NCBI GenBank assembly: GCA_946626535.1
Contig: CAMOUK010000035.1
Span: 1-12,891 of the forward strand
Reading direction: 5' to 3'
Length of the DNA stretch: 12,891 nucleotides
Origin: an uncultured Caryophanales bacterium
GTDB taxonomy: Bacteria > Bacillota_I > Bacilli_A > Acholeplasmatales > Anaeroplasmataceae
This document shows, one piece after another, positions 1 to 9,352 of this stretch. The translations under genes were made by a program, and so were the position numbers. The stretch's first letter is position 1. Every line of letters begins with the position of its first letter. The notes under the pieces are model-generated. The model saw only the letters and a list, made by a program, of their open reading frames with translations. It did no database searches and had not been told where the DNA came from.

Positions 1-3000
1 TAATGTAGCAATTTCAGATGCCTTAGTTAAAACACTCTTATTAGTCTTTAAATGATTAGAAATGTTCAATAGCTCTACTACCTCTGAATCCATACCATTA
101 TAGTATGCGATTAAAGTAGCATAGAATGGATTGCTAGTATCTGAAACATAAGCATATATAATTTCATCAGTTAATACTCTAAATATGCTTGAATTAAGTA
201 TTACATCTAGCTCTGTAGATGAAAGATTAGCAAGTGTATTAATATCTAATTGAGCACTAACACTACCGCCGTTAGTTAGATATACAATACCCTTCATAGT
301 ATTAACTAATTCTTCTTTCTTTAATACTACAACTACATTTGTATTAGTTTTAAGCTTAGTTTCAGCATTAGAACTAATTGCATTAATATCATAATCAACT
401 GAATGTGAATCACTTAATTCAATCTTATCAGTGATTGTAGCTCTCATAATAACTGAATCAGCCAAAACATTTAATTTCGCATCTAAATTATCGTCAGTTT
501 TTGCAGGTAGTATTAAATCAGCTGCAGTAAATGATGCTAAATCAGTATTTGACATACCAAAGCCATCTGTAATAGCTGTTAAGAAGGCAGCAAGCTCTGC
601 TTCCTTAATAACATCCTTTGGTGTACCTGTAACTGTATAATCAACTACATCAGCAATATAAACTATTGCTGAATTATCAACAATCTTTTCAGATATAGTA
701 GCTCTTAAAATAATTGATTTAGATACATCCTCAATAATTTCTGAATCTAGCTTTAAATTGATAGCTGAAGACATATCAGTAACACCAAGCTCAATTAAAG
801 CACTTAGGATATAATCCATTTCATTTCTTGTACCACTAAATGGTTCTCTTCTAATGATACTTATTGTATTATCGCCATTTTTTCCAATAACACCATTTGT
901 TGGTTTAATCAAAGATGTATTCTCTATAATATATTTAGAAATTGTACTATATAAAATTGTAGAATCTTCTACATCATTCTTAAATTGTGTTGATAAGTGT
1001 AATGATGAAGTATTAACATTATCTAAATCTGTAATATTTAGATGATTTAGAGCTGTAATTAACGCAGCAATTTCTTCTTCCTTATAAACTGATACAGTTA
1101 ATACCTTATATTTAGCATCAGGATCATTAACTATTTCAGTGTTAGAATCTAGGGCAGTATTTAGCTTAGATGAAATGATATCCTTTAAGATATCTGATTC
1201 ATATATTACAGCAAGTCTAGTCTTAGTCTTACCTGTAGGAACCTCATTTAAGCTTAATACAGCATTAGCCTCAATTGACTCAACATCACTTAAATTAGTC
1301 TTATTTAAGCCATCAGCACCTAAAGCATTAATTATTAATAATACTTCTGACTTATTATAATAGAAATTATCATTAATTACATAATTTGAATCGAAGCCAA
1401 TATAAGTTGTTTCCTTCTTATCAGCTAGGATAGCCTCATTAACTGATAGTGATTCAAATGTTGAATTTAGCTTCTTTGATAATGCATAAGTTATAATTAC
1501 TGAATCATATAGGTCATCTAGCTTAGCTTCATTTAATCCAAATACTGCATCACCTACTGTATTTGTATCGATATTATCAAGGTTTGTAATACCTATAATA
1601 TCTAATGATTTAATTAAGGCAGAAACCTCATGAAGCTTATATAGCTTAACACTAACATTTGTATCATCTAATTTCTTAGTAGCACTAGTTGCCTTTGCCG
1701 CATCAGAATTCTTTACAGCAGCTGAAACAACTGTATCACCAATATTATTATCTAATTGTTTTGTGATAGCAGACTTTATTATATTTGATTCATAGATTAC
1801 TTCTAGCTTTGTCTTTGAAGCATCAGCTAAAGATATATCATTTAAGCCTAATACCTTATTCTTTACTGAAGTAGCATCGATGCTACCAATATTAATTTCT
1901 AATTCATCTAATGATTCAATTAATAGCCTAATTTCATTTTCCTTATAGAAATTAACCTTAATTTCAGCATCAGTTAAATCATAAGTATCCTCAACTTCCT
2001 TAACTAATTGTGAATTTCTAACTACAAGATCAACAATTTCATCAGTTAAATTAGCATCTAGCTGAGTAGTTAAAATAGATTTAATTAAATTAGATGAATA
2101 TAATACTTGAAGCTTAGTCTTTGGTGCATCAGTTGTTGCTGTAGCATTTAATTCCATAAGCTTATCTTTAACCGTATCAGCATCAAAGCCAGTAAGTGTT
2201 GTAATACCTAATTCAGAAGCTGAATTGATAAGTGTAGATACCTCTTCTTGCTTATATAGATAAATAGTTGTTGTAGCATCAGTTAAAGTAGTTGTTTCAA
2301 AAGACTCTTTTACTAATAATGAATCTCTAACATCTTCATCTACTAAAGTAGTATCTAATTGAGTATCTAGCTGTTTAAGAACAGCAGCCTTTATAATATA
2401 TGAAGAATATAATATATCAAGCTTAGATTTTGAAATGTCAGTAGCTGATGTGCTATTTAATGATAATATCTTATCCTTAACGCTTGATTCATTTAAGCTA
2501 TCAATTGATGTAATCTCTAATTCTCTTGCAGAATTAATGATTCCATAAACCTCATCATCCTCATATAGATTAACAACTATATTTGCATCTAATAAATTCT
2601 TAGTATCATATTTATGCATAACTAATCTAGTTTCTAAAATAGCTGGATCAACGATAGTTGAATCTAGATTATCATTTAATTGCTTAGTAAATGCTGCCTT
2701 AATAATATATGAAGCATACATTACCTCAATCTTAGATTTAGAATCATCAGTTATAGCTTGATTATATAATGATAAAATTTTACCTTTGATTAAGGTTGAA
2801 TCATTAAAATCATCAACTGTATTTATTTCTAATTCCTTAGCTGAATTAATAATTCCATATACTTCAGCTTCCTTATATAGATATACATTCTTTGAAGTAG
2901 CATCTAATTGAACAGCTTCAACCTTATCCTTAACTAATAGGGAATTTCTAACCTTAGTTTCAACAATTTCATCAGCTAAATTAGCATCTAGCTGTTTAGT

Positions 3001-6000
3001 TAAAATAGATTTAATTAAATTAGATGAATATAATACTTCCATCTTCTTCTTTGTGTTATCTGTTGTTGCTGGATTAGATAAAGTAAATATCTTACCCTTA
3101 ATAACTGAAGAATCTGTGAAATCATCAATTGATGATATATCTAGCTCATTTGCAGATGAAATTATAGTCTTAATTTCAAAATCCTTATAGAAATATACAT
3201 CTTTAACTACATCATCAATCATAGTTGCTGAATTTTTCTCTTTAACAAGTAAAGAATCTCTAACATCTAAATCAACAATTGATGTTGAAATATTATTATC
3301 TAATTGAGAAGTTAATATTGATTTAATGATATTAGATGATAATAATACATCAATCTTCTTACCAGAAGCTGTAGTAGCTGGATTATTTAATGTTAAAATC
3401 TTACTTTTTATAATGCTAGAATCTGTGAAATCATCTATGTCCTCAATTTCTAATTCGCTAGCTGAATTGATGACCTTTAAGATTTCAGACTTCTTATAGA
3501 AAGCAAATTTTAAATTAGTATCATCAGCAATCTTAGTAGTTTGTTCAAATTCCTTAACTAAATTAGAATCTCTAACATCTAAATCTATAATAGTTGAATC
3601 TAGGTTAGTATCTAATTGCTTAGTTAAAACAGCTCTAACTATTTCTGATGCATAGATGATATCAATCTTTTGCTTAGTTGAATCAGTTGTTGCAACCTTA
3701 TCAAGATCAAACATTATTTCTTTAATCTTAGATGAATTTGTAAAGTTATCTATATCATCGATATCTAACTCATCAGCAGCATTAATTATTTTACTAATTT
3801 CAGCTAGCTGATAAATATATATCTTATTAATTGTACCATCAGATTGTTCAGCCTCTAATACTTCCTTAATTAAGGCAGAATCTCTTAAATTTTGATCGAT
3901 TAATTCACCAGTTAAATTATCATCAAGCTGAGTAGCTAAAACGCCTTTAACTATATTAGATTTATATAATACATTAATCTTCTTTGTTGTTGGATCAGTT
4001 GTTGCTGTAGCATTTAGTGTTAAAATCTTAGACTTAATTTCAGCTGCATTTGTAAAATTATCAAAATCAGAAATATCTAATTCATTTGCTGCATTGATAA
4101 TATTTTTAATTTCAGCTGTTGAATATAAGCTAATATCTGCATTTGTTCCATCAACCTTTTCAACATTCTCATAGTCCTTAACAAGCTTAGAATCTCTTAG
4201 ATGTGGATCAATTAATGTACCACCTAAATTATCATCTAGCTGTTTAGCAAGTACACCACGTACGATATATGACTCATTTAAAATATCAATCTTTTGTTTT
4301 GATGAATCCTTCTTTGCTGGATCACTTAAGCTAAATACCTTAGCCTTAATGCTATTTGAATCAGAAAAATCATTAAGTGTAGTAATATCTAATTCATTTG
4401 CGCCATCGATAATATTTTTAATTTCATCATCCTTATAAAGATATACATTAGCTACTGAAGAATCAATCTTTGTAACCTCAATTACATCCTTAACATATAT
4501 AGAATCTCTAACGTTTGGATCAATTAGTGTATCAGTTAAATTATTATCTAGTTGAGTTGAAACTACTGATTTAACGATATTAGATTTATATACAATTTCA
4601 ATCTTTTGCTTTGAAGGATCAGTTGTTGATGCTTCAAATAATGTGAAAATCTTTGAAGAAATATTTGAAGTATCATTAAAGTCTTCTAAAGAACTAATTC
4701 CTAATTCTTCAGCTGCAGAAATGATATTTGCAAATTCTGATTCTTTATATAGATAGAATGTAACAGCTGTATCATTAAGCTTTTGAGTATCTACCTTTTC
4801 CTTTACTAATGTAGAATCTCTTAAATTTGTAGATACTAATTCATCAGTTAAATTATTATCTAATTGCTTTAATATTGCTGATTTAACCAAATTAGAACCA
4901 TATAATACTTGTAATTTAGTTCTTTGTTCTGATACAGGAAGCTCAGAATCGATATTTGCTTTATTATTTAAATCAAATATTACATCCATTATAGTATCAG
5001 CAATCTTATCAAAATCAGTAACCTGAAGCTCTGAAATAATTTCTGCAACAGAATTAATTTCTTCTTCCTTATAGAAAACTATCTCATCTTCAATTTCCTT
5101 AACAAGCTTAGAATCTCTAATATTAATATCGATTATTTCATCAGTTAATACCTTATCTACTTGTGTAGTAAGTATTGCCTTAACTAAGAATGAGCTATAT
5201 AAAACTTGAACTACAGAATAATTATTTGCTAAAGCAAATTTAGTTGTGCCCTTAGCTGTTAAATCCTTAGTTAAAATATTCTTTAATGCATTCTCATCTT
5301 TAAATGCATCTAGGTTATCGAAGCCTAATTCAGAAACACCATATAATACTTTAGAAATTTCTGATTCCTTATAATACTTAACACCATAAGTATCAGTTTC
5401 AGTAAGTGATGGTCTTGTTAAAGCATTAGGATCCATTAAATCAGTTAAAGTATCATCTAAGACCTTAGATAATGAGGCCTTTAATATTTCAGATCTATAT
5501 GCAACATCAAGTCTAGAATATTTATCGTTAGTTTCTGGATTAGTTGATGTATCAGTAATAGAATCACCATTTAGATTAAATACATTCTTTGTAATATTTT
5601 GAGTAGCTGAATCAAAATCAAATGATGTAGCCTTTGATATTTCAAGTAATTCATCTAATGCATCAATCACATTAGAAATTTCATTTGATGTATGCCATAC
5701 ATTATTTCCTAAATCATTTAATGCTTCCTTTGTTGCAGCATTACTAAATGTCTCAGGAATAGCAATATATTCATTATCTTTTAGCATGTTAACTAAATTA
5801 TAAACTAATGTAGCTTCAACAATATTAGATTCTAATAATTCATCCTTTTGTTCTAATAACTTAGCAAAATCAATATTATCAGTATCCTTAATAATTTGAA
5901 GTACACCAGGCAATGCATCTACTGTATTATTTAATTCAGATTGCTTAATTACTCTAATTCCTTCTGCATCAACATCAATTGCTGAATCAGGAACAACAAT

Positions 6001-8031
6001 TTCAAAGCCCTCAACCTCTAAATTTAAAACAACACCAGAAATTAAATATTTAACAATTGTAGATTCTACTGCTTTTTCTACAACAGTCTTACCTTCAGTA
6101 TCCTTAACAGTTAATTTATCAGCTAAAGCTTGTAAGTTTTCTTTATTTTGATTATTTGATAAATCTATAATACTACTTAAAGCACCTGTTTGAATTAATT
6201 GCTTTAAAGATGTTAATAGATGATATGTTTCTCCTCTTTGTTCATCCTTATCAACAAATTGAATCTTTGAAGGTAATTCAATATTTTCATTAATATTATG
6301 TAATGCATCATCTATAACCTTTCTTACTGCAGAAAGTGACATTACTGCATCAAGTAGATTAGATTTAGATAATGTATTAAGTAAAATATCATATCTAGCT
6401 GAATTAGCTTCAGCAAGTGTAGGATTATCCTCAGGGAAAATATTATTAATTATCTCTAGTGGTTCTGCATCCTTAACATATACGCTATCGTATAATTCAA
6501 GGGCAGGAACAGCAGCATCAAGTAGTGATTCTAGCTCACCAACCCATTGCTTTGGTGTTAAATCTATACCAGTTAGGTCATATTCAGTATTTAAAGATGT
6601 AGAAGCAAATTCATATAAATTCTTTAAAACCTTACCAGTCTTTTCATTTTTAACATCATCCTTTAAGAATGACATTTCTTTTATGTCACCGATGACAGCC
6701 TTAGTATAAAGAATAATTTTTCTTTGGTCGTCAAGCTCACCCTCATAATCATTTTGAGCCTTTAATGCTTTAATAACTGCATTAGCTAATAGCTTAGTAT
6801 CATCCTTTGATAAAATATTAGATAGCTTAATAGCATCATCACCAGTTAATAAAACATGTAATAAATCTTTCAATTGTTGATCTTGTATATCATTATAGAA
6901 TTTTAATTTTTCTAAATTTTTTGCAATTGAATCAACCATTGATAAGCCGAAGTTAACAAAGAATGAATTACCATCGAAATTATCAATTAATGAATCAATT
7001 TCAGCTTGTACTCCATCCTTTGAAATAATAGATACAAAAGCATCAAGTACTGCTTGATTATCATGAGTATCAACGTTAGCTAATAAATTTTCAGTATCAT
7101 ATTTAATAAGTATTCTATAAACACCACTAGCAAATTCTTGATAATTATTTAACTCATTTATCAAATATAAGCTGTAGCTTTCATTTGTTTCTGGAGCTTT
7201 ATAGTTTCCTTGTAATACTAAATTTGCAGCAAATAGATAAACCGGAACATTATTAGAATCCTTTACAGAATTTAAAACCTTAAAAATACCAGTTGAGCCA
7301 TAACAGTTCACAATATCGAATGCCTCATAGAAGCTATCAACTTTATTATCTGATGTATTAATTGAATTATAGCCATCTTTTCTATCATCGCCAGTACCAG
7401 CTACGATAAATAATAAAGCACCAATAAAAGAAAACCATACTAAAGAAACAACTAAGCCTCTTAAAGCACCAACGATACCACCTAAGCCAGTATGTCTATT
7501 ATATGGCTTACCTTCACCTTGTTCATGTTTTCTTCTAATCTTTCTAGCTCTTCTTCTTTCTGGATAGAAAATTAGATAAATTAAATACATAATAAAAATT
7601 AAGATAAAGTATACAATATAGAACACTAAAGCTAAGGCTAGGTGTAATACTAGATTAGCTAATGTTGCTAAATAAGCACCATTATCCTCTACTATTAAAG
7701 CTATACCATCACCATAATCCATATTGTGTACAATAGCTGAAGAAATAACTTCATTCATAGATGAAGCATTTGCTGGAGCATAGAATGGCTCGCCCGTATA
7801 ATCTACCCATTGACTTGATGTAGTAAAAATAAAGCTATCAAGCCATGGCTGATTAACTATTATTTCATATACTGCTAGTAATGCTAAAGCTATTACTATT
7901 GAATGAATGAATAGTACTAAACTCTTTCTAAAGCCTCTTATCAATCCCCACAATAAGCCTATAATTATAAAAAACAAGAAAAGGCCTAAAGGTGCGAATT
8001 TCAAGATATTAATTAACAATTGTTTATCCAT
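1..8031 (-). CDS. Giant CvpA-like membrane-anchored repeat protein (3' end outside the window)
   Basis: The frame is open without a stop from the ATG at 8031 to base 1, at least 2677 codons. The start has a strong ribosome binding site (AGAAGGTGAT) a few bases upstream. Residues about 13-33, 37-58, 127-155 and 183-211 are membrane helices. LIRGFRKSL after helix 1 and GALRG in helix 4 match what I recall of the CvpA (colicin V production) family, which is normally only about 160-200 residues. A basic loop (RRRARKIRRK, about 159-168) lies between helices 3 and 4. By the positive-inside rule the N-terminus and everything after residue 211 are outside. Residues about 212-885 are hydrophilic and unassigned, and from about 886 a 104-residue module repeats to the window edge. 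The only cysteine I saw is near residue 243. A surface adhesin or scaffold role is inferred; the CvpA resemblance is by eye. Confidence 0.9.
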   Translation of the reverse strand, partial: MDKQLLINILKFAPLGLFLFFIIIGLLWGLIRGFRKSLVLFIHSIVIALALLAVYEIIVNQPWLDSFIFTTSSQWVDYTGEPFYAPANASSMNEVISSAIVHNMDYGDGIALIVEDNGAYLATLANLVLHLALALVFYIVYFILIFIMYLIYLIFYPERRRARKIRRKHEQGEGKPYNRHTGLGGIVGALRGLVVSLVWFSFIGALLFIVAGTGDDRKDGYNSINTSDNKVDSFYEAFDIVNCYGSTGIFKVLNSVKDSNNVPVYLFAANLVLQGNYKAPETNESYSLYLINELNNYQEFASGVYRILIKYDTENLLANVDTHDNQAVLDAFVSIISKDGVQAEIDSLIDNFDGNSFFVNFGLSMVDSIAKNLEKLKFYNDIQDQQLKDLLHVLLTGDDAIKLSNILSKDDTKLLANAVIKALKAQNDYEGELDDQRKIILYTKAVIGDIKEMSFLKDDVKNEKTGKVLKNLYEFASTSLNTEYDLTGIDLTPKQWVGELESLLDAAVPALELYDSVYVKDAEPLEIINNIFPEDNPTLAEANSARYDILLNTLSKSNLLDAVMSLSAVRKVIDDALHNINENIELPSKIQFVDKDEQRGETYHLLTSLKQLIQTGALSSIIDLSNNQNKENLQALADKLTVKDTEGKTVVEKAVESTIVKYLISGVVLNLEVEGFEIVVPDSAIDVDAEGIRVIKQSELNNTVDALPGVLQIIKDTDNIDFAKLLEQKDELLESNIVEATLVYNLVNMLKDNEYIAIPETFSNAATKEALNDLGNNVWHTSNEISNVIDALDELLEISKATSFDFDSATQNITKNVFNLNGDSITDTSTNPETNDKYSRLDVAYRSEILKASLSKVLDDTLTDLMDPNALTRPSLTETDTYGVKYYKESEISKVLYGVSELGFDNLDAFKDENALKNILTKDLTAKGTTKFALANNYSVVQVLYSSFLVKAILTTQVDKVLTDEIIDINIRDSKLVKEIEDEIVFYKEEEINSVAEIISELQVTDFDKIADTIMDVIFDLNNKANIDSELPVSEQRTKLQVLYGSNLVKSAILKQLDNNLTDELVSTNLRDSTLVKEKVDTQKLNDTAVTFYLYKESEFANIISAAEELGISSLEDFNDTSNISSKIFTLFEASTTDPSKQKIEIVYKSNIVKSVVSTQLDNNLTDTLIDPNVRDSIYVKDVIEVTKIDSSVANVYLYKDDEIKNIIDGANELDITTLNDFSDSNSIKAKVFSLSDPAKKDSSKQKIDILNESYIVRGVLAKQLDDNLGGTLIDPHLRDSKLVKDYENVEKVDGTNADISLYSTAEIKNIINAANELDISDFDNFTNAAEIKSKILTLNATATTDPTTKKINVLYKSNIVKGVLATQLDDNLTGELIDQNLRDSALIKEVLEAEQSDGTINKIYIYQLAEISKIINAADELDIDDIDNFTNSSKIKEIMFDLDKVATTDSTKQKIDIIYASEIVRAVLTKQLDTNLDSTIIDLDVRDSNLVKEFEQTTKIADDTNLKFAFYKKSEILKVINSASELEIEDIDDFTDSSIIKSKILTLNNPATTASGKKIDVLLSSNIIKSILTSQLDNNISTSIVDLDVRDSLLVKEKNSATMIDDVVKDVYFYKDFEIKTIISSANELDISSIDDFTDSSVIKGKIFTLSNPATTDNTKKKMEVLYSSNLIKSILTKQLDANLADEIVETKVRNSLLVKDKVEAVQLDATSKNVYLYKEAEVYGIINSAKELEINTVDDFNDSTLIKGKILSLYNQAITDDSKSKIEVMYASYIIKAAFTKQLNDNLDSTIVDPAILETRLVMHKYDTKNLLDANIVVNLYEDDEVYGIINSARELEITSIDSLNESSVKDKILSLNSTSATDISKSKLDILYSSYIIKAAVLKQLDTQLDTTLVDEDVRDSLLVKESFETTTLTDATTTIYLYKQEEVSTLINSASELGITTLTGFDADTVKDKLMELNATATTDAPKTKLQVLYSSNLIKSILTTQLDANLTDEIVDLVVRNSQLVKEVEDTYDLTDAEIKVNFYKENEIRLLIESLDELEINIGSIDATSVKNKVLGLNDISLADASKTKLEVIYESNIIKSAITKQLDNNIGDTVVSAAVKNSDAAKATSATKKLDDTNVSVKLYKLHEVSALIKSLDIIGITNLDNIDTNTVGDAVFGLNEAKLDDLYDSVIITYALSKKLNSTFESLSVNEAILADKKETTYIGFDSNYVINDNFYYNKSEVLLIINALGADGLNKTNLSDVESIEANAVLSLNEVPTGKTKTRLAVIYESDILKDIISSKLNTALDSNTEIVNDPDAKYKVLTVSVYKEEEIAALITALNHLNITDLDNVNTSSLHLSTQFKNDVEDSTILYSTISKYIIENTSLIKPTNGVIGKNGDNTISIIRREPFSGTRNEMDYILSALIELGVTDMSSAINLKLDSEIIEDVSKSIILRATISEKIVDNSAIVYIADVVDYTVTGTPKDVIKEAELAAFLTAITDGFGMSNTDLASFTAADLILPAKTDDNLDAKLNVLADSVIMRATITDKIELSDSHSVDYDINAISSNAETKLKTNTNVVVVLKKEELVNTMKGIVYLTNGGSVSAQLDINTLANLSSTELDVILNSSIFRVLTDEIIYAYVSDTSNPFYATLIAYYNGMDSEVVELLNISNHLKTNKSVLTKASEIATL
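250..5376 (-). repeat. Tandem array of about 104-residue (312 bp) modules inside the giant protein
   Basis: On the minus strand a phrase of the form (L/F)YKxxEI, followed by INxAxEL, recurs at about 5376, 5076, 4752, 4440, 4128 and onward to about 327. Three successive intervals near 4752-4128 are 324, 312 and 312 bp. Each module continues with DDFxDSSxIK, an ATTDxSKxK stretch, VLYxSNIxK, QLDxNLTD and VRDSxLVKE. I count 17-18 copies. Those from 5376 to about 1930 are the most regular; those left of about 1400 are shorter and more divergent. The pattern of charged and aliphatic residues suggests several amphipathic helices per module. I do not recognise the module as a named domain. Copies differ at many residues, so most duplications are old. 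Confidence 0.85.
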
Positions 8032-8083
8032 ACAATCACCTTCTTTAATATGATATTGTCAAAAACAAACACTAATTTATTTT

Positions 8084-8112
8084 ATTATAATTTTTTTATA
8101 CAATTATTTCAA
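8084..8112 (-). promoter_or_regulatory. Sigma-A-type promoter of the giant protein gene
   Basis: On the minus strand TTGAAA (8112-8107) is followed after 17 bp by a perfect TATAAT (8089-8084). Transcription should start near 8077, giving a leader of about 45 bases with the ribosome binding site near its end. Confidence 0.75.
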
Positions 8113-8170
8113 CAAAAAAAGTCCCACATAATTTTAATTAAAATTATAATGCTGTAAAAACAAAAAAGAA

Positions 8171-8199
8171 TTGAAAACAAAATCGTAATATGGTATACT
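8171..8199 (+). promoter_or_regulatory. Promoter of the tRNA-Trp gene
   Basis: TTGAAA (8171-8176), a 17 bp spacer and TATACT (8194-8199) with an extended TGG just before the -10 box. The predicted start near 8206 leaves about 12 bases before the mature tRNA. It diverges from the promoter of the giant gene. Confidence 0.8.
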
Positions 8200-8217
8200 T
8201 TTTAACGTAACTAAATT

Positions 8218-8292
8218 AGGGGCATATTGTCAATGGTAGCAAGCCGGTCTCCAAAACCGTTAGTGAGGGTTCGAATCCTTCTGCCCCTGCCA
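8218..8292 (+). tRNA. trnW: tRNA-Trp (anticodon CCA)
   Basis: The 75-base sequence folds into a cloverleaf. The acceptor stem is AGGGGCA/TGCCCCT, the D stem TTGT/GCAA, and the anticodon loop CTCCAAA places CCA at positions 34-36. The T arm is GAGGG-TTCGAAT-CCTTC. The discriminator is G and the 3' CCA is encoded. The outermost pair of the anticodon stem (C27-U43) is mismatched. The CCA anticodon reads only TGG, which fits the use of TGG for tryptophan in the neighbouring genes and argues against a UGA-Trp code. It appears to be a single-gene transcript with its own promoter and terminator. Confidence 0.96.
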
Positions 8293-8304
8293 GTATAAAA
8301 CAAC

Positions 8305-8335
8305 AAAGCTAAGCGAATTAATGCTTAGCTTTTTT
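8305..8335 (+). terminator. Intrinsic terminator of tRNA-Trp
   Basis: AAGCTAAGC and GCTTAGCTT form a hairpin around an 8-base loop (GAATTAAT). It ends in a run of six T, 13 bases after the tRNA. Confidence 0.85.
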
Positions 8336-8349
8336 ATATAATATTCAAA

Positions 8350-8383
8350 AATAAAAACTAAAGAGAGACTTTTTTGTCTCTCT
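8350..8383 (-). terminator. Intrinsic terminator of the YTYDxxGN-repeat lipoprotein gene
   Basis: The 8 bp stem AGAGAGAC/GTCTCTCT encloses a six-base homopolymer loop. Read on the minus strand it is followed by a T-rich tail (8361 down to about 8350), whereas the plus-strand side has no T run. It lies about 47 bases after the stop codon at 8430 and faces the tRNA terminator. Confidence 0.75.
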
Positions 8384-8429
8384 CAATCATACTAAATAAC
8401 AATTATACAAAAACATCCAAACTATATTT

Positions 8430-9254
8430 TTATGCTTCAACCCATTCATTATTCATCCATATATAATCTTCAACCCATTCATTATTCATCCATATATAAT
8501 GTACACTCGATAATTCATTGCCATCAGAGTCATATGTGAATTCTCTTTTTTCATAATAACTCCATTCATTATTCTCATAATGGAATGTTATGATTGATGT
8601 ATTATTCCCTTTATCATCGTATGTATATTGGTATTTATAAGAATAACGCCATTCATTATCTATAAATTTTGATACTAACTCAGTTAGAATATTACCATTT
8701 TCATCGTATGTGTATTCATGTTTGGAGTGAATTTTATATCCATCACGGTAGGTATAGTCAAGAACATTCCCTTCAGGATCTATAACAGGATTTATAAAAT
8801 ATATTACATAATTTATTTTTTCTTTCCCATTAATAAATACGGAATCAAGTGTTTTTACCCATTCATTATCAACTAACTCCCATACTTTTCTAGTTAGAGT
8901 ATTACCATTTTCATCGTATGTGTATTCTCTTTTATCATCAGGCTCAGTTTCTAAAGTATCTTTTCTTTCGCCATTGATATATATATGTTCATGCATTTTT
9001 ACCCATTCATCATTCTCATAAATGAATGATGAAAATGATGCTTCATTCCCTTTATCATCATAAGTATGTTCTTCTTTATAAGAATAACACCATTCATTAT
9101 TCTCATATTTATAACTTGTTTTAGATAATAAATGGCCATTAGAATCATATACCTTATCTATTTTGGAATCATTAGAGCCACCACTACCACAAGATGAGGC
9201 ACTACCAATTAAAGTTGCTGCAAATAATGCATAAATTAAAAATCTTTTTTTCAT
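8430..9254 (-). CDS. Secreted, probably lipid-anchored protein of YTYDxxGN/NEW repeats
   Basis: This encodes 274 residues from an ATG with AAGGAGAT upstream. The N-terminus is a typical signal (KKR, then a hydrophobic stretch to residue 17) ending in ASSC with Cys22, followed by GSGGSND. The lipobox is loose because position -3 is Ala, so lipidation is likely rather than certain. The mature part is five or six copies of an approximately 30-residue unit: (Y/F)TYDxxGN, then about 15 residues, then NEW and a charged aromatic-rich stretch. Such repeats are expected to form a beta-rich rod and are seen in surface lipoproteins of gut bacteria; no enzyme motif is visible. The C-terminus carries an exact 11-residue duplication. 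It has its own promoter with an operator-like element shared with the gene at 11330. Its binding partner is unknown. Confidence 0.88.
   Translation of the reverse strand: MKKRFLIYALFAATLIGSASSCGSGGSNDSKIDKVYDSNGHLLSKTSYKYENNEWCYSYKEEHTYDDKGNEASFSSFIYENDEWVKMHEHIYINGERKDTLETEPDDKREYTYDENGNTLTRKVWELVDNEWVKTLDSVFINGKEKINYVIYFINPVIDPEGNVLDYTYRDGYKIHSKHEYTYDENGNILTELVSKFIDNEWRYSYKYQYTYDDKGNNTSIITFHYENNEWSYYEKREFTYDSDGNELSSVHYIWMNNEWVEDYIWMNNEWVEA
8435..8500 (-). repeat. Exact 33-bp tandem duplication at the lipoprotein C-terminus
   Basis: Bases 8435-8467 and 8468-8500 are identical. Each encodes 11 residues containing YIWMNNEWVE, so the protein ends with two back-to-back copies of the NEW half of its repeat. 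Perfect identity means a very recent in-frame duplication, or slippage in a length-variable surface protein. Confidence 0.95.
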
Positions 9255-9291
9255 TTTATAAAAATCTCCTTACAAATAACTTTACACGTTA

Positions 9292-9321
9292 ATTATATAA
9301 ATGCTAATAATAAATATACAA
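9292..9321 (-). promoter_or_regulatory. Promoter of the 9254 lipoprotein gene
   Basis: On the minus strand TATAAT (9297-9292) is preceded, 18 bp upstream, by TTGTAT (9321-9316). The -35 box is weak and the spacer long, as expected of a promoter that needs an activator. The operator-like element abuts the -35 box. Confidence 0.55.
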
Positions 9322-9347
9322 GCAATTAAAGTGCAATTAATAATTGC
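9322..9347 (-). promoter_or_regulatory. Operator-like element, copy 1 (GCAATT-N3-AATTGC plus a third half-site)
   Basis: GCAATT at 9333-9338 and AATTGC at 9342-9347 form a 15 bp palindrome with a 3 bp centre. A further GCAATT lies at 9322-9327, exactly 11 bp from the second, next to the -35 box. The same arrangement is found at 11388-11413 before another gene. The binding protein is not known from sequence; the membrane-anchored XRE regulator at 9387-10292 is the nearest candidate. Confidence 0.65.
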
Positions 9348-9352
9348 TTTGG

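Noticed and set aside
431..1360. Three short plus-strand reading frames (431-640, 854-1045, 1139-1360)
   Set aside because: They lie antisense inside the giant minus-strand frame, have no ribosome binding site, and their composition is a mirror of the repeats.
250..5376. CRISPR or satellite-type array
   Set aside because: The period is 312 bp, copies diverge at nucleotide level, and an uninterrupted coding frame runs through all of them.
1..8031. UGA read as tryptophan (Mycoplasma-type code)
   Set aside because: Tryptophans are encoded by TGG, the tRNA-Trp anticodon is CCA, and I saw no in-frame TGA in over 2600 codons.
8218..8340. tRNA 3' end as an integration site of a mobile element
   Set aside because: No integrase gene and no second copy of the tRNA 3' end were seen in the window; the sequence after the tRNA is simply its own terminator.
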